A DNA stretch of 64,000 nucleotides from Haloarchaeobius iranensis (GTDB taxonomy: Archaea; Halobacteriota; Halobacteria; Halobacteriales; Natrialbaceae), in NCBI RefSeq assembly GCF_900103505.1, contig NZ_FNIA01000007.1, positions 1-64,000 of the forward strand. The letters run 5' to 3'. Under the pieces are notes generated by a model. It did no database searches. It was not told the DNA's origin and worked only from the letters and a program-made list of their open reading frames with translations. The position numbers and the translations under genes are program-made. Below, in pieces: positions 1-6,638 of this stretch. Position 1 is the first letter of the stretch; each line of letters begins with the position of its first letter.

Positions 1-259
1 AGACAAGGCCGTTCTGAAGTTCTCGTGTAACCGGACGCGTGCCGTAGACATCCTCGTAGTAGCAGTGGAGGAAGCCACGAAAGAGGTCTGCTGGCTCGTG
101 AACTCGTGTTCGCCCCCGGCAAGCGGGGGCGAACACGTCGTACTCCAGCAGAAAATCGAACTCAAGATACTCGAACAACGGTACTGTCTCGGTAGCCGCC
201 GCATTCAAGAAGTCGTCTACCGAAGCTACGTCTTGCAGGGCGTTGGTACTGCTGGACAC
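1..259 (-). CDS. IS transposase, N-terminal part (runs off left edge)
   Basis: An open reading frame on the minus strand starts at a GTG at 257-259 and stays open to the window edge, giving about 86 residues. It contains FLNAAATETVPLFEYLEF, EYDVFAPACRGRTRVHEP and DLFRGFLHCYYEDVYGTRP, which I recognise as the N-terminal region of a large group of haloarchaeal DDE transposases (IS4/IS5-like ISH elements). Catalytic residues lie in the missing part. The start is uncertain because no ATG is in frame near the beginning. The GC content is visibly lower than in the neighbouring genes, as expected of a mobile element. Whether the element is intact cannot be judged from here. Confidence 0.75.
   Translation of the reverse strand, partial: MSSSTNALQDVASVDDFLNAAATETVPLFEYLEFDFLLEYDVFAPACRGRTRVHEPADLFRGFLHCYYEDVYGTRPVTRELQNGLV
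105..137. repeat. Perfect 14-bp inverted repeat inside the transposase gene
   Basis: CGTGTTCGCCCCCG (105-118) is followed by the 5-nt loop GCAAG and its exact reverse complement (124-137). It lies inside the transposase coding frame, where it encodes part of the VFAPACRGRTR stretch. A GC-rich hairpin this strong in the early coding region could reduce transposase translation or transcription; this role is inferred. Confidence 0.7.
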
Positions 260-297
260 AGTTTCCAAACCCTGCGGCCTCCCTTGGGAGGCTTTCT

Positions 298-420
298 ATG
301 ACACGCTCCGTCGTCATGCTGGGCACCGCGCTCGGCTTCCTCGTGCTCGCCGGCACGCAGTGGGAGTACAGCGTCGCGACGGGCGAACTCGCGGCGGCAC
401 TCCTCGCGCCGATGGCGTAA
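298..420 (+). CDS. Possible 40-residue hydrophobic protein beside the IS end
   Basis: ATG at 298-300 to TAA at 418-420 encodes 40 residues with one hydrophobic stretch (SVVMLGTALGFLVLAG). The codon third positions are GC-rich, as in the neighbouring host genes and unlike the IS. It may be a genuine small membrane protein or the last part of a larger gene cut by the insertion sequence. No family is recognised. Confidence 0.35.
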   Translation: MTRSVVMLGTALGFLVLAGTQWEYSVATGELAAALLAPMA

Positions 421-440
421 CCGACACCACGTTCTCCCCG

Positions 441-872
441 TCAGAGACCGCGTTCGTCCGCGAGCAGTATCGACTCGATCTTCGAGAGCGCACGCCGGCA
501 GACCGGAACGTAGCCCGCAGCGAGCGGCGGAATCTCGAAGACGACGCGGCACCGGTCCTCGCCGACCTGCTCGACGCGATGGCCGGTCGCCGGCAGCTTC
601 GCCACGTCCCACGTCCACCGGCCGTCGCCGCACGTCGTCACCTCGTAGGGGACCCAGAACGCTCCGAGGACGCTGACGCTGCCGTGACTTCCCTCGGAGA
701 TGAACCGGGTGGGGGCCGTCACGTCCTCGACGGTCGGTCCCCACTCCGGCCAGCGCCACGTGTCGGTCAGCAGCTCCCACGCGCGGCGGTGGTCGACGGC
801 CACCTCGCGAGCGACCTCGATGCGGCGACCGTCGGGGGTCGAGCCGAGCCGGACCGACGTTCCTGCAGACAC
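441..872 (-). CDS. SRPBCC (START-like/polyketide cyclase) family protein
   Basis: A 143-residue protein with the layout of the SRPBCC ligand-binding fold: an N-terminal strand (RRIEVAREVAVD), helix HRRAWELLTDTWRWPEWGP, later strands, and a long C-terminal helix. Members bind hydrophobic ligands; the substrate here cannot be told. A TATA-like GCTTATCC (minus strand, near 897-904) lies about 27 nt before the ATG, which supports this start and a leaderless transcript. The short inverted repeat CACAC-TGCG-GTGTG at 877-890 lies between them. It is divergent from the ABC operon. Confidence 0.8.
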   Translation of the reverse strand: MSAGTSVRLGSTPDGRRIEVAREVAVDHRRAWELLTDTWRWPEWGPTVEDVTAPTRFISEGSHGSVSVLGAFWVPYEVTTCGDGRWTWDVAKLPATGHRVEQVGEDRCRVVFEIPPLAAGYVPVCRRALSKIESILLADERGL

Positions 873-1001
873 GGCTCACACTGCGGTGTGGGACCGGATA
901 AGCGTACCGTCGGGGGCAGCGACGCCACCCGTTCGTGTCAGCGAAACCGATAGCGGGGCCGGTATCTTCAAATCTCGGGGGTCCTTCGCAGGTGACAACG
1001 G

Positions 1002-1922
1002 ATGATAACGGTCGAGGACCTCCGCAAAGAGTACGGCGGGTTCGTCGCGGTCGACGGCAGCACGTTCTCGGTGGACAGTGGCGAGGTCTTCGGCGTCGTC
1101 GGGCCGAACGGTGCCGGCAAGACGACGACGCTCAAGACGCTCGCGGGGCTCGTCGAGCCGACGAGCGGGACGGTCTCGGTCGCCGGCCGGGCGGCCGACG
1201 ACCCCGAGATGCGTCGCAACCTCGGCTTCCTCCCCGAGGAGTCCCCGCTGTACGAGGAGATGACGGCCAACTCCTACCTCGAGTTCTTCGCCGACCTGTA
1301 CGACGTTCCCGACGACGTGGCCGCCGAGCGCATCACCGAGGCGCTCGACCGGCTCGACCTCGAACACCGCGAGCGCCGTATCGGCGACATGTCCAAGGGG
1401 ATGAAGCGGAAGGTCGCCATCGCCCGGTCGTTGGTCAACGACCCGGACGTGCTCATCTACGACGAGCCGGCGTCGGGGCTGGACCCGCTCACGACCAACT
1501 ACATCATCGAGTTCACCGAACAGCTCGCCGAGCAGGGCAAGACCATCGTCTTCTCCGCGCACAACCTCTACCACGTCGAGAGCATCTGCGACCGGGTCAT
1601 CGTCATGAACCACGGCGAGATAATCGCGCGCGGCACGCTCGACGAGATCCGGCGCGAGCACGGTTCGACCGAGTACCACGTGTACACCGACGTGGAGCTG
1701 GACGCCGCCGAACCGGCCGGGGACGAGCGCTACGAGTCTGTCGTCGGCGACATGGACGCCGTCGAGGCGCTCCGGTCGCAGGCCGCCGCGCTCGGCGGGT
1801 CCGTCGTGGACATCCAGACCCGGGACCCGAGCCTGGAGGACATCTTCCTCGACATCGCGGGCGAGACGCCCGAGCAGGCGAGCGAGGGCGAACGCGACCG
1901 GACCGTGGAGGCGGAGACGTGA
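1002..1922 (+). CDS. ABC transporter ATP-binding protein (ABC-2 exporter type)
   Basis: A 306-residue nucleotide-binding subunit. Walker A is GPNGAGKTT at residues 34-42, the signature region is MSKGMKRK at 130-137 (the usual LSGGQ is replaced by MSKGM, common in ABC-2 type exporters), Walker B is LIYDEP at 151-156, and the switch histidine is near 187. It powers the two permeases downstream, the first of which overlaps its stop codon (GTGA). The cargo is unknown; this class exports drugs, lipids, peptides, or Na+ in the Nat family. Confidence 0.95.
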   Translation: MITVEDLRKEYGGFVAVDGSTFSVDSGEVFGVVGPNGAGKTTTLKTLAGLVEPTSGTVSVAGRAADDPEMRRNLGFLPEESPLYEEMTANSYLEFFADLYDVPDDVAAERITEALDRLDLEHRERRIGDMSKGMKRKVAIARSLVNDPDVLIYDEPASGLDPLTTNYIIEFTEQLAEQGKTIVFSAHNLYHVESICDRVIVMNHGEIIARGTLDEIRREHGSTEYHVYTDVELDAAEPAGDERYESVVGDMDAVEALRSQAAALGGSVVDIQTRDPSLEDIFLDIAGETPEQASEGERDRTVEAET

Positions 1923-3820
1923 CGCGGGGCTCGCGCCTCACCGCAGTCACCACCCGACTTCGCTCGGTGCCGTCCCGACTCCGCGACCGCTGGCCGCCAC
2001 TGTCCCCCCGGAAGACCCTCCGCATCGCTCGCTGGGAGGTCGAGAAGAGCGCCGGGACCATCGACAGGCGGACCGCGGCCGTCGCGCTCCTCATGCTCGT
2101 CGTCGGCGGGCTCGCGGCGCCGGTCGTCATCGCGCAGGGTCCTGGGCTCGACGACGGCATCTACCGCGTCGGGGTCGAGCCCGGCGACCCGTACTACGAG
2201 GTCGTCCAGGCGAGCGACAAGTTCGACGCCCGCCCGGGGAAGGCCTCCGCCGCCGCGCTGAACGGGGGCGAGATCGACCTGCTCGTCACCGACCGTGGCC
2301 CCATCATCCCGCGTTCGACGCGGAAGGGGCAGGCGGCCTACGCCGAGTTCCGCTCGGCGGTGGTCGAGTACAACGACGGGCAGATGCATCTGGAGGACAA
2401 CCAGAGCGCCGCGTTCCCCGTCGCAGTGGACGTGTTCTACGAGTCACGCGGCGGCTCTAGCTTCGCGCCCGACGGCGGAACCGACGACGGAGCCGGGAGC
2501 ACCGATGGGACCGACGACGACGGGAGCGGCACCAGCACCGGCGGCGACGGGTCCGACACGGGCGAGGACGGAGCGGCTGGCGGGGGCGGCACCGACGCTG
2601 ACGGCGACGACGGTGTCCCGGCCGCGAACCTCGGCGGCACCGGCGGCTTCGGCGGCGGCACCAGCTCGGGCGACCCGAGCAGCATCAGCCCGCCGTTCCC
2701 GTTCAGCTCGCTCGTGCTCGCGTTCCTGTTCATCGTCCCGATGAACTTCGTCATCCAGGCCTACGGGAGCACCATCATCAACGAGCGCATCAACCGTCGT
2801 GGCGAGCTGTTGCTCGTCGCGCCCGTCTCCCGGCGGGACATCATCGCGGGGAAGACGCTCCCGTACCTCCTCGGGCTGGTCGCGGTCACCGTCGGCATCG
2901 CGTGGGCCATCGGCGGCGGCCCGGCCTCGGTCGGCGCGGTCATCCCCATCGCCTTGCTCTTTCTCGCCTCGACGTTCGTCGGCGGGATGTTCGCGCGGTC
3001 GTTCAAGGAGCTCACGTTCGTCACCATCGCGGTGTCGGTGTTCCTCACGTCGTACGTGTTCGTGCCGGCCATCTTCACCGACGTGACGCCCATCGCGCTC
3101 ATCTCGCCGTTGACCGTCGTCGTGATGGACCTGCAGGGACAGTCGGTGGGACTCGGCGAGTTCACGTTCGCCACCGCGCCGTTCCTGCTCACCTCGCTCG
3201 TCCTGTTCACGCTCGGTGCGGGCACCTACCGCGAGGAGGACATGTTCAGCCAGCGCCCGGTCCACCGGAAGGCGCTCGACGCCATCGCGACGCGTGTCCG
3301 GAGCGTCGGGTCGGTCGCTCTCGTGACGATGCTGCTGCTTCCGTTCGTTTTCCTCGCGGAGCTGCTCGCCATCGCGCTCGTGTTCATCCTCCCACGCTCG
3401 GTCTCGGTCCCCGCGCTGTTCCTCACCGTCGCGGTCATCGAGGAAATCGCGAAGAGCATCCACGTCTACGCCGGCTTCGAGTACGCGCGGTTCGAGCGGT
3501 CGAAGCGAGCGGCGGTCGTGCTGGGTATCGCGAGCGGCGTCGGGTTCTTCCTCGCGGAGAAGCTGACGCTGCTCGTCCAGCTGGTCCAGCTCCAGACGCT
3601 CCCGGAGGGCCAGAGCGCGTTCCCCGACGCGGCCGTCGGGGGTGTCGACCCGCTGGTCGCGCTCGGCCTGCTGGCGCTTCCGCTGCTGTTGCACACGGTC
3701 ACGGCCACCCTCTCCGCGCTCGGCGCACAGCGGTCGCGGCGTGCGTACCTCGGCGCGTTCTGCGTCGCCGTCGCCGTCCACCTGCTCTACAACCTGGGGG
3801 TGTCCGGCCTTGTCGCGTGA
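1919..3820 (+). CDS. ABC-2 permease fused to a PrsW-type intramembrane protease domain
   Basis: A 633-residue membrane protein starting at a GTG that overlaps the stop of the ATPase gene. Residues about 30-430 form an ABC-2 permease: a first membrane segment near 55-72, an extracellular loop with an Asp/Gly/Thr-rich low-complexity stretch at about 180-250, then five or more further segments. The C-terminal part, about 450-633, matches the PrsW glutamic intramembrane protease pattern: EEIAK at 508-512, FFLAEK with Glu near 547, LLLHTVTATLSALG with His592, and VHLLYNLG with His621. In bacteria PrsW cuts anti-sigma factors. Here it is fused to the exporter, so processing of cargo or of a partner is plausible but inferred. 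Confidence 0.85.
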   Translation: MTRGSRLTAVTTRLRSVPSRLRDRWPPLSPRKTLRIARWEVEKSAGTIDRRTAAVALLMLVVGGLAAPVVIAQGPGLDDGIYRVGVEPGDPYYEVVQASDKFDARPGKASAAALNGGEIDLLVTDRGPIIPRSTRKGQAAYAEFRSAVVEYNDGQMHLEDNQSAAFPVAVDVFYESRGGSSFAPDGGTDDGAGSTDGTDDDGSGTSTGGDGSDTGEDGAAGGGGTDADGDDGVPAANLGGTGGFGGGTSSGDPSSISPPFPFSSLVLAFLFIVPMNFVIQAYGSTIINERINRRGELLLVAPVSRRDIIAGKTLPYLLGLVAVTVGIAWAIGGGPASVGAVIPIALLFLASTFVGGMFARSFKELTFVTIAVSVFLTSYVFVPAIFTDVTPIALISPLTVVVMDLQGQSVGLGEFTFATAPFLLTSLVLFTLGAGTYREEDMFSQRPVHRKALDAIATRVRSVGSVALVTMLLLPFVFLAELLAIALVFILPRSVSVPALFLTVAVIEEIAKSIHVYAGFEYARFERSKRAAVVLGIASGVGFFLAEKLTLLVQLVQLQTLPEGQSAFPDAAVGGVDPLVALGLLALPLLLHTVTATLSALGAQRSRRAYLGAFCVAVAVHLLYNLGVSGLVA

Positions 3821-4937
3821 CGGCCCGCCGGTCCACCACGGCGGCGACGACGACGGCCCGACGGGAACGCGGAACCGACGCGCGTCGGTCCGTGCCCGCC
3901 TCGCCATCGCCAAGCGCGAGGTCGCGTCGCTGCGCTCCGAGAAGACCATCGTCCTCGCGCTGCTCATCCAGCTGTTCGTGGCGTCGTTCTCCTCGTTCCT
4001 CGTCGTCGGGCTGGTCTCGCTGTACGACCCGGGGAGCGTCGAGGGCTACACGCTCCAGATGGCCGTCAGCGGCAACGCATCCGACGAGGTCGTCGAGGTC
4101 GTCGACGGCGACCCCAGCATCGAGGTCGTCCAGTACCAGACGCCGGCCGACGCCCGCGAAGGGTTCCGGAACCGCCGCGTCGACGCCGTGATGGTCGCGA
4201 CACACGCCGACAACGGCACGGTGGCGGTCCAGGCCACGGTGCCGGACGAGAACCTGCGGACGACGGTCATCATCGTCCAGGTGCGGGAGACGCTGGGGGC
4301 GATGGAGGAGAACCTGCGGCAGGAGTACCGGACCAGTCTCGACCGGGCGGTGCTCGACGTCCCACCCAAGCAGGGGTCGAGTCCGTACTTCGGCTTCACC
4401 TACACCGTGCTGGTGCCGCTGTTGATGTTCCTGCCGGTGTTCATCTCCGGCTCCATCGCGGTGGACTCGCTCACCGAGGAGAGCCAGCGGGGGACCCTCG
4501 AACTGCTCCGGGTCGCACCCGTCACGCTGGGTGATATCGTCGACGCGAAGCTGCTCGCGACGGCGACGCTCGCGCCCGTGCAGGCGGCGCTCTGGCTCGG
4601 CCTGCTCTGGTTCAACGGGACGGCGATCTCCAACGCGCTGGTCCTCGTCGGGCTGGTCGGCGCGCTCGCCGTGCTCGTCGTCTCCGTGGGCATCGGCATC
4701 GCGCTCGCGGCCGCGGACCGACGGCAGGCGCAGTTCCTCTACTCGACGGGCGTGCTCGGCGCCGTCACGGTCGCCGGCCTGCTGCCCGAACACCCCGCGA
4801 ACACCGTCGCTCGGCTGGCAATCGGCAGCCCCGGCGAGTGGACCTGGGCGTTCGTCGTCGTCTACGCCTGTCTGGGCGTCATCGCGTACCTCGGCACCAG
4901 GCTGGCCGTCGGGTTCATTGACCCGGAAGGCCTCTAG
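3810..4937 (+). CDS. ABC-2 type permease, second subunit
   Basis: A 375-residue membrane protein. No ATG or GTG lies before the conserved N-terminal part, so TTG at 3810-3812 is taken as the start; it overlaps the previous gene by 11 nt. The order is a basic N-terminal segment (LAIAKREVASLRSEK), a first membrane helix, an extracellular domain of about 160 residues, then membrane helices including LEF-type motif TLELLRVAPVTLGDIVDAKL, as in ABC-2/NatB permeases. It pairs with the permease-PrsW protein. Its stop overlaps the convergent next gene's stop in the shared palindrome CTAG. Confidence 0.88.
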   Translation: MSRDGPPVHHGGDDDGPTGTRNRRASVRARLAIAKREVASLRSEKTIVLALLIQLFVASFSSFLVVGLVSLYDPGSVEGYTLQMAVSGNASDEVVEVVDGDPSIEVVQYQTPADAREGFRNRRVDAVMVATHADNGTVAVQATVPDENLRTTVIIVQVRETLGAMEENLRQEYRTSLDRAVLDVPPKQGSSPYFGFTYTVLVPLLMFLPVFISGSIAVDSLTEESQRGTLELLRVAPVTLGDIVDAKLLATATLAPVQAALWLGLLWFNGTAISNALVLVGLVGALAVLVVSVGIGIALAAADRRQAQFLYSTGVLGAVTVAGLLPEHPANTVARLAIGSPGEWTWAFVVVYACLGVIAYLGTRLAVGFIDPEGL

Positions 4938-5404
4938 ATGTTCTGGTAGAACCAGGGGAGGACCTTGAAGTAGAGCGCGACGACGAAGCCCATGAACCCG
5001 ACGGCGACCCCGAGCATCCCGAGCACCGGCAGCACCTGCGAGTCGCCCCGGCCGGACGTGTACCGGTACACCTCGTAGTCGAGCGTGCGCGTCGTCGTCC
5101 CGGTGTCGTCGGTGATAGCGACGGTCACGGTGACGTTGCCCGTCTGCTGGAACCGGTAGCTGGCCTGTCTGGTGGTCGCGGTCGAGCCATCGGGGAACGT
5201 CCACTCCACGGAGACGTTCCCGGTCGCGTTCGTCACAGACACGTCGAAGGTCGACGTCGCGTTGTAGACGGCCCGTTCCGGCGCCGAGACGGTGACGTTG
5301 GGGCCGTCGTCGGCCGCCTGGGCAGGCGTGCCCGCAACCGCGACACCCACAGCACAGCCCAGTAGACAGCACAGTGCGAGGAGGGTATTCAGATACGTCG
5401 ACAT
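4934..5404 (-). CDS. Secreted PKD-domain protein with C-terminal membrane anchor
   Basis: A 156-residue protein with a Sec-type signal peptide (MSTYLNTLLALCCLLGCAVG, cut probably after the Ala-rich TPAQA near residue 30). It has one beta-sandwich PKD-like domain at about 35-115, with the motif VEWTFPDGSTATTRQASYRF followed by GNVTVTVAITDDTG, and a C-terminal transmembrane helix at about 127-150. The topology places the PKD domain outside the cell. It is convergent with the ABC operon, overlapping stop codons by 4 nt. The role is unknown; PKD domains usually mediate protein or sugar binding. Confidence 0.8.
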   Translation of the reverse strand: MSTYLNTLLALCCLLGCAVGVAVAGTPAQAADDGPNVTVSAPERAVYNATSTFDVSVTNATGNVSVEWTFPDGSTATTRQASYRFQQTGNVTVTVAITDDTGTTTRTLDYEVYRYTSGRGDSQVLPVLGMLGVAVGFMGFVVALYFKVLPWFYQNI

Positions 5405-5477
5405 GTATCGGCCTGCTCCCAGCCCGGAAATAAGCGTTCCGCTCACGTTTTTGCCTCCGCGGTTCGTGGTGCTCGCC

Positions 5478-6452
5478 ATGGAGTACACGACTCTCGGTGA
5501 CACCGGGCTGGAGGTCAGTCGCATCTGCCTCGGCTGTATGAGCTTCGGCGACCCGGACTGGCGCGGCTGGGTCCTCGACGAGGACGAGGGGACGGAGCTC
5601 GTCGACCGTGCGCTCGACCTCGGCATCAACTTCTTCGACACCGCGAACATGTACTCGGACGGCGAGTCCGAACGCATCCTCGGCGAGGCCCTCGATGGGC
5701 AGCGGGACGAGGCCGTGGTGGCGACGAAGTGCTACTTCCAGATGGACGAGGACGACCCGAACTCCGGTGGCCTCTCGCGGAAGGCCATCGAGCAGGCGCT
5801 CCAGAACAGTCTCGACCGGCTGGGGATGGACACCGTCGACCTCTACCAGATCCACCGCTGGGACGACGACACGCCCATCGAGACGACGCTCCGGGCCCTC
5901 GACGACGCCGTCCGACGTGGCCAGGTCCGCTACGTCGGCGGCTCCTCGATGTGGGCCCACCAGTTCGCCGAATCGCTCTCCACCGCCGACAGCCTCGGCA
6001 CGGAGCGATTCCTCACCATGCAGAACCACTACAACCTGCTCTACCGCGAGGAGGAGCGCGAGATGCTCCCGCTCTGTGCGAAGGAGGACGTCGGCGTCAT
6101 CCCGTGGTCACCGCTCGCCAGGGGCTACCTCGCCCGCCCCCACGAGGAGTTCGACGCGACGGAACGCGGCGCGCAGGACGAGCACGCCCGCGGTCACCCC
6201 TACTTCGAGGGCGGCGGCCGCGAGATCAACGAGCGCGTCCAGGAACTCGCCGCCGAACACGGCGTGACGATGGCCCAGATCGCCCTCGCGTGGCTGTTCT
6301 CGAAGGACGTGGTCGACGCGCCCATCGTCGGCACGACCAGCATCGAGCACCTTGAGCAGGCCGTCGAGGCGCTCGACGTCGACCTCAGCCACTCCGACGT
6401 CGCGTGGCTAGAGGAGCCGTACGAGCCGGTCCGGGTCTCCGGGCACGAGTGA
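5478..6452 (+). CDS. Aldo/keto reductase
   Basis: A 324-residue NADPH-dependent oxidoreductase of the AKR superfamily, cytoplasmic. The N-terminal MEYTTLGDTGLEVSRICLG and GINFFDTANMYSDGESE (Asp54, Tyr59), the catalytic Lys84 in ATKCYF and His126 in YQIHRWD give the full tetrad. The C-terminal cofactor site includes MAQIALAWL and PIVGTTS. The length is typical of the YajO/general stress protein 69 group. The start is the ATG immediately before the conserved N-terminus. The substrate is not predictable. Confidence 0.92.
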   Translation: MEYTTLGDTGLEVSRICLGCMSFGDPDWRGWVLDEDEGTELVDRALDLGINFFDTANMYSDGESERILGEALDGQRDEAVVATKCYFQMDEDDPNSGGLSRKAIEQALQNSLDRLGMDTVDLYQIHRWDDDTPIETTLRALDDAVRRGQVRYVGGSSMWAHQFAESLSTADSLGTERFLTMQNHYNLLYREEEREMLPLCAKEDVGVIPWSPLARGYLARPHEEFDATERGAQDEHARGHPYFEGGGREINERVQELAAEHGVTMAQIALAWLFSKDVVDAPIVGTTSIEHLEQAVEALDVDLSHSDVAWLEEPYEPVRVSGHE

Positions 6453-6461
6453 ACGGGCGGC

Positions 6462-6638
6462 TCAGCCGAACGTCTCGGCCACGTCCCGGAGCGTGTCGGG
6501 CTCCCACGCCGCCAGCTCCACACAGATGATGCGTGCGCCCTTGCTGAGGTCGAACCCGGCGACCCCGCAGCCGAGCGCTGGAAGCACGAGCGACTCGCAG
6601 CCGCACTCAGCCCCGGTCGGATTCGTGTCGGCGGGAAC
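6462..6638 (-). pseudogene. Remnant of a macro-domain (ADP-ribose-binding) protein, C-terminal end only
   Basis: The minus-strand frame between the S9 peptidase stop (6639-6641) and a TGA at 6462-6464 reads CGCESLVLPALGCGVAGFDL and SKGARIICVELAAW, ending EPDTLRDVAETFG. LPALGCGVAGFD is the C-terminal phosphate-loop signature of macro-domain (Appr-1''-p processing/O-acetyl-ADP-ribose deacetylase) proteins. The N-terminal two thirds of the fold (about 110 residues, with the NAA catalytic motif) is missing and no ATG is available. It lies in the same frame as the peptidase, directly after its stop, so it looks like a truncated gene left by a deletion. Confidence 0.7.

Larger units (their letters stand above)
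1..300 (-). mobile_element. Left-edge insertion sequence, partial; boundary not resolved
   Basis: The transposase start at 1-259 plus about 40 bp upstream probably forms one end of an insertion sequence. A short inverted repeat (GCCTCCC at 277-283, GGGAGGC at 286-292) sits just outside the transposase start and may lie near the terminal repeat. The opposite end is outside the window, so neither terminal repeats nor a target duplication can be matched. Confidence 0.4.

Noticed and set aside
65-301. 78-codon plus-strand frame at the left edge
   Set aside because: The minus strand here reads a recognisable transposase N-terminus, so the plus frame is its shadow.
960-990. TTCAAATCTCGGGGGTCC looked like the T-arm of a tRNA
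   Set aside because: No matching acceptor or anticodon stem could be paired around it.
935-1918. Long open frame upstream of and in frame with the ABC permease
   Set aside because: It is the shadow of the ATPase gene in another frame, with an Arg-rich meaningless translation; the real permease starts at the GTG at 1919.
2460-2690. Repeat region suspected as a tandem DNA repeat
   Set aside because: It is a coding low-complexity loop (Asp, Gly, Thr, Ser) of the ABC permease and has no regular repeat unit.
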